Assembly: GCA_920105625.2 (NCBI GenBank)
Contig: OV050032.1
Span: 18,402,481-18,466,480 of the forward strand
DNA: 64,000 nucleotides
Source: Clusia tigrina
Lineage: Eukaryota > Arthropoda > Insecta > Diptera > Clusiidae
Direction: 5' to 3'
Below the pieces are notes generated by a model, which saw only the letters and a list, made by a program, of their open reading frames with translations, was not told where the DNA came from and ran no database searches. Below, piece after piece: positions 1 to 11,946 of the stretch (position 1 is the first letter of the stretch; the number at the start of each line of letters is the position of its first letter). Position numbers and translations under genes: made by a program.

Positions 1-3000
1 TGTGCCAATCTCTTTCCGTGTAAACTGTTCCCAGATTTTAATATTCAAAAACTGTTGTCCACATGCCTACACGAGTATTGTTTTAACAAAAATTTTTGCA
101 ATCACTTAACATATGCAACAAGTGCGACATGACCACCTGCGCACAGAGGCACAGCCGTACACACGTGAACTTCCATACATACCTACATAAACACCCATGC
201 AAAATTTGTATTTGATTCTTGCAAGTGCCACTTAACTAACATACTAGAATATTTACTTAGTAAACCTTGTTGGCAGTGGCGCATTCGGGTATCGTGACGC
301 CCTAGACTGTTGAAATTTTGCACCCTGAACGGGTTTGTGAAGCTATTCACTAAACCGAGATAGTGCGGAATAGAATTTCAGGCGTTAAAAAGCACGTACA
401 AACTGCCGCCTTCACCACTTTGGTGGCTGAGCGGAAACGATCTCTTGAAGAACATTAAGTGACCCAACAGTGCTTCATTGTAAAGCTCAAAGATGCACAG
501 GCAACATTAAAGGTCCTTATACAGATTCAAAGTAGTATTCGTTTAATTTTAGAAACCCTTAAAAAGGTTAATATAATCACTGTGGAAGAATATTTTTAGA
601 GCAAGATTTTGTATACATAAATATACAGATAAACTGAAACATATTATTGGCTGTCTTGACTAAGGTCTTCGGCTATATTAATTGTAATTTTTAATTTTCA
701 CACTCTAAATATTGTAAGCGTATAATTTTACATGTTTTGATAGAGTTATTACATTTATAGAGCTTCAAGCATTTTAAAGGATAATTATAAATGTTCTACC
801 TCAAAAGGTTGAAACTCTACGAAATTTAGCTTCATAAACGAACGGCTTACAAAGTTCTTGTGGTGCTTACTTACAGTGCTTCCACCTTCATAAAAGTAAA
901 ATGCTTCAAGCATTATTAAACCAGCTTAGTAAGGGCTTAGAGAAGCTTCGAGCATTATAACTATAAAGCTTCATTTGGTAGTAATGTACAATGCATCCAA
1001 ACTAGTGTGTATGCAAAATATGGGCAGCATACTACTACTGCCACACCCACAATTAAACAGTACTCCTTACTGGGATACACAAGAAATCAGATAAGTGCCT
1101 TATTTACATATAATCAACTATGCGTATCCTACTGGAAATTGCTCTAGATACTCGTATGCTCCTAATGATGATATATGAATAAATTTGGGTGTAACGTACA
1201 TCGCCATGGTTTAACACGCACGCCCATGTAGGGATAGAAGTCGGTCTAAGCCGACTTTAGCTTTCTTTACTAGTTAGTCAAAAATAATAGAAACAAAGAT
1301 TGCGCAAAGCGGTGTACAAAAATGTTTCGTTCTGCGCATCTCCCTCACAGTAGCATGGTTGCAAAGAGAAATGTCAAAAAAATACCTATCCGCATTATGT
1401 ATTTATTGCTACGGTGACGTCACAGCATGTCAAACTCAGAAAGAAAATTATAACGGACCTGCGCAATGCGTAATCTTCTTCTCTATCATTCTTGCTAGTG
1501 AGTTATATTGTTGTCCTTTTCTAGGGCCCATTAAATTACTGGTCGTACTGAAGTCGTTGCACCGCCGTAGTGGCCTTACCTGTTAATAGGCTACAATAAC
1601 AATTCCTGATACAGAAATAGAGGCAATACGAGTAAAACCAGCTCATATCACGTAGGAAAGAAATCACAATTGGGCCAGAAGCAACAAGTTTGGCTGCCAC
1701 CGAAACAAAAGATTAATGAACAGATGAATTGCGTTGAAATATTGGCTAATGCCATATCATTAAACTGCAACTTAACAGCCACAATCGACGCAATGAATAA
1801 ACAACATGCTGTATGCACACCATGGACAAGCGACCGGAGACGGTCGCATCGTAAGGGGCAGACAGGCGAAGAGGAAACTACTGGTCGAACTAGATCGAGC
1901 GTTCGATTATGCGTCGATCGTCGATCGTTGGACAGTAGCAGTCCCATACGTAGCCAGCCTATTTACTAACTTGCCAGGAGTACGAGGAGTCTTAGCGGAA
2001 TTACGAGACGTGCATGCGCCGCTCGTCCAGTCGGAATTAGCGGAGTTATTTGCTGTGCCAATAATTTGCAAGTACTAGTATTGTAAACTGCTTCTCGGCA
2101 TGCACACTCCCAGTTCGCAGTTCCCAGTATGCGAGTGTGTGTGCTTCTGTGCGTGGCTGCGCGTTGCCTTGTGATTAGAGTAACACATGTGCTGCCATTG
2201 CGGCTATTGTAGGATGTGCCCAAGTCAAGTGAAGTGGTTTCGACGAGCATTTTAGAGCATTTGCAGGCATGCTCCTCATCAGCCTGCCCGTGTTTTTAAT
2301 GAGCGTCTTAATATCGGCCTGACCGTGAGTTGCGCATTGCGTCCCGGAGTCAATAGCAGCTGACTGAATTATTGTAAAATAGGACTTAATGGCAGCATCG
2401 ACATCAACAATACTTGCATCAGCAACAACAGCATCATCATCAGCAGGATCACCAGTAGCGGCTCTGTAAACGTGCCCGTTCGGGCCATATGTGCAGCTTA
2501 ATTATAGGAGTTGGCATGCGGCGCACTCTGAGATTAACGTATGATAGACAACACAATGAGTGGCTGGGGAAGCTGCTGATTTGTTGAACCACGGCACACG
2601 GCGCAAGGCACACAGCGCACGGAGGCCTATTTGCAGCGCAAGTGCAGCAATGCGCTTCCAGCAATTTCGATCGATATGAGCTTGTTAAGTGCATTCTTCG
2701 CTCTTTGTGTTTGTGGCCGCAGTAGCTGCACATGCTCTTCGCTTAAAAGGCGTAATTAGGAAGTGTGCAGCGAAATTATTATTTCAACAAGTTAAGCTCG
2801 CTTAATGTTTGTGCGGCATTCGGTATTTATGACTTAATGGGCAATTCTGTTCTCTTCTTCTCGTGCCCGCATACGTGTATTTGTGTGTGCTCGTATTTCA
2901 AACTTCTACCAAGGCCTGCATGACTTGAATGGATTCAGCCTGTCAAAAGCGTTTGTTGACGCGTCGGGCTATTCAGTAACTCAAACTTAATGATAGCTTG

Positions 3001-3640
3001 TAACTGAGTCCGCACCGACTCTCACAAGCAAACGAAACAAAAGATACATAAAGTAAAATAGGCAATCATACTCGTATGCATGTTAGGAGCAGTAACCACA
3101 GAGCACGCCCTAACGAAAGTATTAACACCAAGCGGTGCGTAGGTACCAGTACAGTCGTAAAATTGCCCATGTCTGCTGAGTGCCATCGGGCTTGCGTTCA
3201 TGGGAGCGTTTGCCCGCCTGTTGCCAAGTGTCTCACAATTTGCTCCAGGCCACACTAGACAAAACGTCAATTAAATTCCAGCTAAATTGAATACTCGTAC
3301 ATACTTGAATATGTACTTGCAGTAGTGATTTCTGTCACTCTACCTCCAAGTCCCTCGGTTCAATGGTGCAGGATGCTGTGATTGGCTTTTCCTGCTTCTA
3401 GCCCAATTAAGGCATGAGAACGAAGAAGGAAATCACGCTTTGAATGCTGATATCTAAGATCCGTTCGTTGTCAGTCACAAGTGACAGACGACAAGATCAC
3501 ACCTTGGGCATGGTATTCTCTCTTCACTCACCTGTGAAGTCATGAGCAGGAAATAACACGCATAACTATTCAAAATATTTGTGTTTGCACTGCAGACAAA
3601 AAATCACGTGGTCTTTAAAGACATGTTTCTCATGATAGGG
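1..3640. other. Unassigned AT-rich noncoding DNA
   Basis: I see no gene, RNA or transposon that I can support here. Open frames are short and overlap on both strands. A short imperfect repeat (GCTTCAAGCATT or GCTTCGAGCATT) recurs near 762, 903 and 945. A triplet-rich stretch of CAT/CAA/CAG units lies near 2397-2460. The heptamer ACTCGTA or its complement occurs near 1150, 1627, 3070 and 3293. The region could be intronic or intergenic; nothing here decides between them. Confidence 0.5.
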
Positions 3641-3644
3641 GAAA

Positions 3645-4267
3645 ACGAAGGAGAGAGAGAGAGAGAGATAGATGGATAGATGGTGGCAAGTAGTGAAAGA
3701 GAGAGAGAGATGGAGAAAAAGAGAAAGACAGAGAGGGAGGTGGGCATATGGAAATAAGGAGGAAGAGAGAGAGTGAGGTGGGCAGATGGAAGTAAGGAGG
3801 AAGAGAGAGTGATAGAGAGAGATGGTGGCAAGGAGTGAAAGAGAGAGAGATGGAGAAAAAGAGAAAGATAGAGAGGGAGAGGGGCATATGGAAATAAGGA
3901 GGAAGAGAGAGAGGGAGGTGGTCAGATGAATGTAAGGAGGAAGAGAGAGAGGGAGGTTTTCAGATGAAAGTAAGGAGGAAGAGAGAGAGAGAGATAGAGA
4001 GAGAGATGGTGGCAAGGAGTGAAAGAGAGAGAGAGATGGAGAAAAAGAGAAAGACAGAGAGGTAGGGGGGCAGATGGAAATAAGGAGGAAGAGAGAGAGT
4101 GAGGTGGGCAGATGGAAGTAAGGAGGAAGAGAGAGTGATAGAGAGAGATGGTGGCAAGGAGTGAAAGAGAGAGAGATGGAGAAAAAGAGAAAGATAGAGA
4201 GGGAGAGGGGCATATGGAAATAAGGAGGAAGAGAGAGAGTGAGGTTGTCCGATGGAAGTAAGGAGGA

Positions 4268-4300
<33 letters not shown>

Positions 4301-4590
4301 GAGATGGTGGCAAGGAGTGAAAGAGAGAGAGATGGAGAAAAAGAGAAAGACAGAGAGGTAGGGGGGCATATGGAAATAAGGAGGAAGAGAGAGAGTGAGG
4401 TTGTCCGATGAAAGTAAGGAGGAAGAGAGAGAGGGAGGTGGTCAGATGAAAGTAAGGAGGAAGAGAGAGAGAGAGATAGAGAGAGATGGTGGCAAGGAGT
4501 GAAAGAGAGAGAGATGGAGAAAAAGAGAAAGATAGAGAGGGAGAGGGGCATATGGAAATAAGGAGGAAGTGAGACGCACAGACAGAGAGA
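3645..4590. repeat. Polypurine (GA-rich) satellite with higher-order repeat
   Basis: About 0.95 kb is almost purely A/G on the plus strand. GA runs alternate with modules such as GATGGTGGCAAGGAGTGAAA, GATGGAGAAAAAGAGAAAGA and TGGAAATAAGGAGGAAGAGA. The marker TGGTGGCAAG starts at about 3681, 3823, 4007, 4149, 4305 and 4487, so spacings are roughly 142, 184, 142, 156 and 182 bp. That is a higher-order tandem array built from shorter submodules. The long minus-strand open frames across it (Ser/Leu/Pro/Phe only) are products of the purine bias, not genes. In flies GA-rich DNA can bind GAGA factor; whether this array does is unknown. Confidence 0.9.
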
Positions 4591-4623
4591 ATGTTTAAAA
4601 GTAATATAAAAAGCAATATACAG

Positions 4624-4815
4624 CAGAGAAGACAGAGAAGGGAAAGTCTTTTTCGCTGCCAGTGTCCGTAGCGGACACACCACGATTTTTAGTGGATTCG
4701 CCACGATTTTGCGTGGATTCACCACGATTTTTAGTGGATTCGTGTACAACGTCCGTCTGCTTTATTTCGCTGCTTTGCCGTTTGACGTTTAAGTTTCTTT
4801 TCTCTGTGTTCTCTG
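4624..4815 (+). mobile_element. hAT-like MITE with internal 21-bp repeats (copy A)
   Basis: This 192-bp non-coding element has inverted ends: the left begins CAGAGAAGACAGAGAAGGG and the right end read inward begins CAGAGAACACAGAGAA. It is flanked by 8-bp direct repeats ATATACAG (4616-4623) and ATATAGAG (4816-4823), one mismatch apart. Inside are three copies of a 21-bp unit around CCACGATTTTNAGTGG. An 8-bp target duplication and a CAGAGAAC terminus are typical of hAT elements, and hobo also begins CAGAGAAC. No transposase is present, so it would depend on one supplied elsewhere. Confidence 0.85.
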
Positions 4816-4823
4816 ATATAGAG

Positions 4824-7451
4824 TAAGACAGAAAGAGTGTAGTTTTTAAATGTTGTCAAAATCACCTTCCAAGCGTTAAGTATGAAAGTATGAACTTGTG
4901 TGCCAAGGTCTACTGGAAAGATACTTCCCCCATGAAAAAGACAAACCTCCATCTAATTGTTCAAGTATCAAAAATTGTATAAGTTTCCAATTTCAGTCTG
5001 GGCGCAGACATCTGTAGCTTATACTTGTAGGGTGACGCGGCTTTCTTCTATGCTCGTATTTTTCCACTTCAACACTGTCGACAGTTTGGTGTTCCGTACT
5101 TTGGCGAGGAAGGATTTTATGTTTATTTACGCATACATTAAACCATAAACATGAAACTTAATTGTATTATGTCGCTTGTTTGCCCAACAATGCCAGCCGT
5201 TTTGCACGTACGCCTGCGTCCGTTTACTGAGCTAACAAATGAGGTGGAACACTCTTAACACTCTCTTGCCTTGTTGGCTTGTTGTCGCCGCATCAACACA
5301 CCGTTATTTCACGCAGTTTACGACGGCATTTTCATTTGCACAAATTGCTTAATGCATTGTCAAAGTGAAAAGCGCGCACAAAGAGTCTTCAAGTCGTGCG
5401 GTAAATCATGCGTGCTGCATTGGCACTCGGACTCGCAATCGCACTCGAAGTCGCCCTAGCACTGGGAGTTGCTATTCGGAAAATGCGTTTGGGTGCGAAA
5501 AATGTTGCATGTGGTTACTTTGTTAATATTTAATTATACGTGTACATGTTGCACGCTCAGTGAAGACAGAGTGAACAACTGAAAGAAACCAAAGAAAAAG
5601 CGAAAATTGCGAAACTGGAAAATATTTCACACTCATTTTAAAATTGTCCTTTTTTGCTCAGTTTTAGCCGGTGTACTCGTAGCTATGTGGAAGTTTTATG
5701 GATGTTTTTATGGATTGATAAATATCACAAATATTGCCGGCTGCACAAGAAAAGGACTGATATGCACTTTTTCGGTACTAAACCGTACATCAATGGAGAA
5801 GAACTTGCGTTTATTCTGATTCACCCTCTGGAACTCTTAATAAACTTTTAACAAACTAACAACATAAGCCTCGGACCCAGCTCCCATTCGATGGGAGCTT
5901 TGGTACAATGTTCTTGCTTTGGTACTTCGTCTTTTTCTTTTTCAGACCCTGACCAAATATACCACCAGCTGAGTGTGCCTGAAAAGCTTTTGTGAGACCC
6001 CCTTTAGTGGCCAAAAAGTTCAAAAGTGTTAATTGACGATTGATAATTCATATAAACCACCTTCCTCCATGCTCACTCGTTGAGTTGAAAGTCCTGGTAG
6101 TGAAAAATATAACAAATTAAATCAAAGACCGATTCAAAGAGGGTTCATAAATTTCATTCCAATTTATGATATTGTGCAGAATTCCAGAAATTGATTGATT
6201 CTCTCTGAGTACGCCAGAATTCTTCCAACAATTTAACTCAGTGATTCATTTTTTGCTATAAATTTCGTAATTTCCAAACTTGTGATGAAGCAATTTTCCG
6301 GGTTGATGATCTCCAATTATGTGAAATTTATTCATTGCTGATAATACTATAAAATGTGGTAAGTCAAAGGTCAAGAATTGTTTTCTTCTTGGAAGCATGT
6401 GCCCGCTTGAATAGCTGTGCATGTGCATACGTAGCTAATAGTCTCAGCCACGCTTAAAATAGTTGGTATGTGTACGAGTACATCGCTGGGTCAAGCATGA
6501 ACTGTCAAAATGGCAACAAATCTCCAAATCTGTTAGTTCTCAAATCTCCACATCTTCCAATCTCGAATGCAGCATAATAAATCGCAGCGCGCTTTTGCCA
6601 ATTTTTTGCTTACTTGCATCTTTGCAATGCAGTGAATTTTCCACTAACGATGCGAATACTGCCAAACATGGCTGCAGGATGAACCCATTATCATTTGCCG
6701 GTGATCAAACCAAAGATCACACAAATTTGATGCGGACGAGTGGACCATAGCCACAGCAACAGAAACAATAGCAACAACCACAGTAAGAACAACGACAACA
6801 ACAACAACAAGCGCATAACTTAAGAAAAAATACCATAACTCATACCGCACAAGTACTCGTACTCATACTCGTAATCTCGTTAAGGTTACAGTATCTGAGC
6901 AAATTGGCCGCATGGATTTCATGGATTTTCGGCAGACTGCCGCCGTCCCATTTAAGCTAATCTTTGACATTAGTTGAAAGCATTGATTTGAAAATTGTGG
7001 ACTTGAGCGCAGAAGTGATTTTCTTATAATCTTCCACTCGTTTCGTTTCTGGTTGTGCGCTGGTTTTTCGTGTGCTTTTTGATGGATTTCAGTTATGGGC
7101 GGGTGGGCGTGCACCAAACAGCTGTAAGCGATAAGAAATAGCATTTTAAAAATTATAAATTATTTTTGGTTATGGTTAACGATTGCTATATATTATGGCC
7201 ATGGTTATGGTCTATTGACTTGCACGTAATTTATGCCGATCTTGGCTGTGCAATCCGACAAACAAAAGCCGCACAAATAATGTTAGTCAGGTGTGGGAGG
7301 TGGCTGGCGAAAGGAGTGAAATTTTTCCTTGTCGTACTTGTATGTCGAACTCACACAAAAGTGTCATTTTACAACAGCTGCCGATAAACTCCTGGTATGC
7401 ATTGGCCAAGCCCAATGGAAGGCTCTGCTAGATTGTGTTCATTTCTGGACA
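4824..7451. other. Unassigned noncoding DNA
   Basis: No gene or transposon could be supported. A short perfect hairpin lies at 5879-5899 and CAA/CAG-rich triplets near 6755-6815. ACTCGTA or its complement appears near 5675, 6473, 6855 and 6866. Open frames are short and without recognisable domains. Confidence 0.45.
5879..5899. repeat. Perfect 9-bp stem hairpin
   Basis: AGCTCCCAT, the 3-base loop TCG, then ATGGGAGCT form a perfect inverted repeat. No T-run or gene end adjoins it, so no function is assigned. Confidence 0.6.
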
Positions 7452-7458
7452 CTATCAC

Positions 7459-7891
7459 CAGAGAATACAAAGAAAGGTAAGTCTTTTTCGTTGCCAGCGT
7501 CCGTAGCAGACACACCACTATTTTGAGAGGATTCACCACGATTTTGAGTGGATTCACCACGATTTTGAGAGGATTCACCACGATTTTGAGTGGATTCACC
7601 ACGATTTTGAGTGGATTCACCACGATTTTGAGTGGATTCATGTACCAGAGAACACAGAGAAGGGAAACTTAAACGTCAAACGACAAAGCAGCGAAATAAA
7701 GCAGACGGACATTGTACACGAATCCATTAAAAATCGTGGTGAATCCACTCAAAATCGTGGTGTGTTCGCTACGGACACTGGCAGCGAAAAAGACTTTCCC
7801 TTCTCTGTGTTCTCTGTCATATACAACGTCCGTCTGCTTTATTTCGCAGCTTTGTCGTTTGACTTTAAGTTTCTTTTCTCTGTATTCTCTG
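7459..7891 (+). mobile_element. hAT-like MITE, copy B outer, interrupted by another copy
   Basis: This copy runs 7459-7645 and resumes at about 7825-7891, with copy B inner plus its target duplication in between. The left end reads CAGAGAATACAAAGAAAGG, and the right end read inward begins CAGAGAATACAGAGAAAAG. The 7-bp direct repeat CTATCAC lies immediately outside both ends (7452-7458 and 7892-7898). It carries about six 21-bp units, two of them with AGAGG in place of AGTGG, so it is the longest array of the five copies. It has no coding capacity. Confidence 0.85.
7646..7816 (-). mobile_element. hAT-like MITE, copy B inner, nested in copy B outer
   Basis: A 171-bp copy in the opposite orientation to its host. 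It starts CAGAGAACACAGAGAAGGG and ends TTCTCTGTGTTCTCTG. It is bounded by 8-bp repeats TCATGTAC (7638-7645) and TCATATAC (7817-7824). Removing it with one repeat restores the family sequence around TACAACGTCCGTCTGC, which shows the order of events. It holds only about two 21-bp units. Confidence 0.88.
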
Positions 7892-7898
7892 CTATCAC

Positions 7899-9724
7899 AT
7901 AGGAACCCACTCTTAATTCGACTACACACTCTTTGTTACTAAATAAAGAGGATGTTTTAACTGGAGACTGTATCAGTGATGCCACTTAAAATTTCCAAAG
8001 TGTGGTGACTATGACAAAATTCATCAAAATTGGAAAACTAGTGCCAAGAACTATACTAAATTTTGGATTAATTACCCCAAATCTCCCTTTGAGCATTCAG
8101 TGAATAGTTGATGTAGCAGATCTTTGATATATGAGGAAATCGTTATAAAGAAGCATAGCACTGATATCAATATTCATAAAAGTAGGCAATTTCTGTTGCA
8201 TTATCCTATGCATTTCACCGAGTAAGTAGGCTGGATTAAAATCAGTTTAAATTGAGTTACAAAACAATTTTTATTCATAATCTACGGTGTTTATATTGTG
8301 AAGCAGCAATGGAATCCATACTTCTAATTTTGATTGTACATAAACGGTACGAGTTTAGTCAATGGAAGGGCGTGGACTAACTCGCTTCTTTTAAGAGAAG
8401 TTCCTCAATCTCATTTTAAGTTCCGGACTGTATCAGAATCTGTGTATGTTGTACTCGGATGTGCTGGGTTTATGTAAATTCTATCTACTGGCATCTTTGT
8501 TTGAGTGTACAGACCCATTGCACGGTACGCGTACTTAACTGGCCGCTATGAAAAGATGAACATGCGATAAATGCCGAAGCACAATTGTTATGGTCGAAAC
8601 GAACACAAAAGAGGAAATATTGCAGAATATGGCGGTGTGTTCCGCAGATCACCTGCCACAGATACTCGCCGCTTAGGGAGAACGAGCGCAGACAAATCCG
8701 AGTGATAAAGTTGTAGACATTTGTTAAATTGATTTTCGGGTAAAATGCGTCGTCGCCAGCCATACCAGACGCCGCACTGGAAGTGTTCAACCTTTGCATT
8801 TTTTGTCTTTATTATTTTTATTATTATTTTATCAGCAAATAAAAAATTGTACTGTACAAGAATACAGAAAAATACAATAATTTATTGGGCATGAATGAAC
8901 TACTCAAAGCAGGAAGTTTGCTTCTCATATGAAATCATATTAGGGCTATGATGGTGACAGTTTCGGAACTTTCATACTGGACTTATTTGTAGTTACTTCA
9001 TACGTTCATGGTTGTATAGACTAGCGAATCCTGCTAGAAGAGCAATCCGAACTACCGGGACTCTGGTAAGAAAAACTCAATTTCAACAATGTAAGCCAAT
9101 CTTATGATATACTTATACCAAAGACAATATACAGAAAGACCTTTCATTGCTCTCTTGAGTGAGACTCAACATATTGAAGTGTATGGCAACCACATTGGAA
9201 ACATGATCGGCAATTTCACGAAGAAGTCGTGAATATGCATCCATCGTCAGCCACACACATGGCTATTGTTGTTTGCACATTCGTACGAGAACGATGTAAT
9301 ATCTTTGTAGTATATTGTCTTTACTTATACCATGAAGTAAATCTCTCGGAGCATGATAGCTTCATCAGACTATCAATATTATGCAACTTTTCTCTGTAAC
9401 TTGAATTTATTACTCTTATAAGAATGACAAGTCAGGATCAATAGAGGGCTCTACTTATAACTTTGTGAAAAAAATGTAAACATTTTAACTGGAATTCAGT
9501 AAGTGACTTTCTGTTTAAGAGGCTGTTGAGTGGTGGAAGCATAATGAAAATGTGGCGAACAAAGTATTCGAGACTAACTGAATGTAAACGAACGAAAATA
9601 ACAATAAAACAAACAAAAATATGTATTAAGAAATAAGCAAAATAACAGAAGAACAAAATAAAAACCCCGAAGAAGAGGAAAAGAATAATAATAGATAACA
9701 GAAAATTCAGATTTATGACAGAAA
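7899..9724. other. Unassigned noncoding DNA
   Basis: No gene, RNA or mobile element could be supported. The stretch around 8800-8880 is very T/A-rich. TACGAGT occurs near 8348. Confidence 0.45.
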
Positions 9725-9731
9725 GTATTGT

Positions 9732-9924
9732 CAGAGAAAACAGAGAAAGGAAACTTAAACGTCAAACGGCAAAGCAGCGAAATAAAGCAGGCGGACATTG
9801 TTCACGAATCCACTGAAAATCGTACACGAATCCACTCAGAATCGTGGTGAATCCACTCAAAATCGTGGTGTGTCCGCTATAGACGCTGGCAGCGAAAAAG
9901 ACTTTCCTTTCTCTGTGTTCTCTG
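9732..9924 (-). mobile_element. hAT-like MITE with internal 21-bp repeats (copy C)
   Basis: A 193-bp copy in minus orientation. The left end starts CAGAGAAAACAGAGAAAGG and the right end finishes TTTCTCTGTGTTCTCTG. The 7-bp direct repeat GTATTGT lies directly outside both ends (9725-9731 and 9925-9931). About three divergent 21-bp units are present, one of them truncated. The unique parts match copies A, B and D, for example AAACGTCAAACGGCAAAGC. It is non-coding. Confidence 0.85.
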
Positions 9925-9931
9925 GTATTGT

Positions 9932-10811
9932 CCCCCTAAGCTGAATGGACGTTGAGGTTGCAAGTGAATGAGAAAGCTTTGCTTTACAAACAATTTTATA
10001 GAAACATTCTTCGAGTACACTGAAAGCTTCTGTTTTCCAGCAGTAGTCTGCACACTTCATTGAATATTTGTTGCAGTTACTTTAAAATTACACCTTGTTT
10101 GAAGTGGCTGATTGTACCAACTCATATTACAAGAAAAAACTTACTTATACACTCTCATTCAGAGAGTATTTAAGTATATGCCGCTTATCACTGCAGGGAA
10201 CTCAAAGGCAAATAATAATATCTTTGTTGAAAATCACGTAGAAATACGTCTGGGGATTGTGTGCATATAAAGGGTCATCTCTCTGCGTACCTAGGCACAC
10301 ACACAATCCATCGAAGTAGTCGAAAGTAGAGTTACAGCTGGCTAATCTTGTCTGAACCATATGTATCTTCAAAAGCCTAACATAAATGAACCCCCATTTT
10401 ATGCCACAGTACTCCAGTTTTGCATTTATACTCGTATATAATTGAGGCTGTGCTCTTGTGTTACGAATATATTAAACTATCGTAGGTGGGTTAATTTTGT
10501 GTGAAAGTGTCAAGTATGCACATGATGGGGATAGTAATTGATACATATTCTTATACAAAATTGCTCGATAATACTTGCATTGATTCCACCAAAAAGCGGA
10601 TACAGCAAAATTAAGCCTCTGCAGTTACATATACGAAACTTATTAATCAATAATGATTCTTCAAATCACTGATCGTGTTTGGATTTCATTTCATTTTTTT
10701 ATTATGGTTGCTTTTTTTTCAAATTTATTCTAGTCTCCACAGTGGAAAAAAGCATTGAAATTTGTATACGCGCGACGTGAGTGACTGACTGACACCACCT
10801 AAATGCGGGGG
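9932..10811. other. Unassigned noncoding DNA
   Basis: No coding or mobile sequence was recognised. ACTCGTA occurs near 10430. Confidence 0.45.
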
Positions 10812-10940
10812 TGTCAATCGCATCGCATCGCATCGCATCGCAACGAAACGAAACCAACGTAATCGCATCCATTCGAATGAATGGCAATCGAATCGAATCG
10901 AATGAAAACGAAACGAATCGATACGTATCGAACGATCGAT
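10812..10940. repeat. CG-bearing pentanucleotide repeat cluster
   Basis: Tandem ATCGC units (five in a row) pass into ACGAA/AATCG-type pentamers and end in the palindrome CGATACGTATCG and then CGATCGAT. It looks like a degenerating pentanucleotide microsatellite rich in CpG. Similar pentamers recur near 45965-46015 and 58045-58100. Confidence 0.75.
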
Positions 10941-11099
10941 GGGTGATAAATTATTTCCCTCAATTTACATAAATGGCTTGAATGCATTAATTAAAGTCAA
11001 ATGGCACTACTCTCTGTGGGCTGAGTCAGTCACTCACACGATCAAATTCAAATCGTTCATTTACAACGCTAGATCAATTGATTGCTGGTTGGTTGCTGG

Positions 11100-11560
11100 C
11101 CCTCGCAGAGTGTACGGCAACAGCAAGCAGCAACCACACCAGCAACAACAGCGACAGCAACGAAATCAAGCGCGGACGCAAATTTTTTTGCAAATGCTCG
11201 TACCACCGCTTGCTGGATGGATGATAGATCGATCTCGATCGTTACTGCGTGGCGTAGTGTGGCGTGGTGTGGTGTGGCATGGTGTGGCGTGGCGTGCTGT
11301 GGTGTGGTGCGCTTTGATTTGGCAAGTTGTAGGGCATGGTACGATGGCGGGCAGGGTGCGGAGCGCGGCAGCACCCTGTCGTATGCTTCTCGTAGCTATT
11401 GTCATTGTGTACTCTCAGCTACACTCCTCTGCGCTTCACTCCACTCCACATCCGATGCAATCAGTTGGGGTTTATTGTTATGTAATTTACTTGCTGCTGC
11501 TGCTATGGTTGTTGCTATTGTTAGTGCTGCTGCTGTTGTTGACGTTGTTTCCAACTAATG
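11100..11560. repeat. Low-complexity triplet and pentamer repeats
   Basis: CAG/CAA triplets (about 11112-11165) are followed by a GTGGC/GTGGT pentamer run (about 11250-11312) and then TGCTG/TTGTTG triplets (about 11490-11545). Open frames of up to 211 codons cross the block in several frames on both strands. They have homopolymeric Gln, Val/Trp or Leu composition, so I treat them as by-products of the repeats. Confidence 0.6.
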
Positions 11561-11946
11561 GCGTATTAATTTAGTTGCAGTTAAGTGCGATCGTGGCGTG
11601 TTTAGTTAACTGCAAGTGACTTTTGGAAGGGTTCTTTATTTCTTTTTTTCTCGTACTCTTCTATTTTGTTTTTTTTTGCAAGTTTTCTTCTAGTGGTGAA
11701 TTCTTTTATGAGTTTTTAGTAAAATCGATTTTACGGCAAACTTCTTAAAAGCAATTATATGACAATGCGCAACATTTTAAAATTAGCGTAAATTCACCAC
11801 CATCCTCACTAACCAAACAAGATGATAATAGTATGCAGGCCACCCTCTGTGGTTTAGTGGTAAGCATACTGTGTGAGTCCAGTCTCAGAGGGTCGCAGGT
11901 TCAAATTCTACCCAGAGCATGGTCTTAAATATATGGTTTTCCAATA

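Noticed and set aside
3566..4749. Minus-strand open frames of 200-275 codons rich in Ser, Leu, Pro and Phe
   Set aside because: They follow from the polypurine satellite on the opposite strand, occur in several overlapping frames and lack any domain.
10939..11574. A 211-codon plus-strand frame
   Set aside because: It crosses CAG, GTGGC and TGCTG repeats, giving Gln, Trp/Val and Leu runs. Long overlapping frames also occur on the other strand.
11839..11940. A genuine tRNA gene
   Set aside because: A and B boxes are present, but the cloverleaf is degenerate, and the same sequence occurs in three copies with a SINE body and tail.
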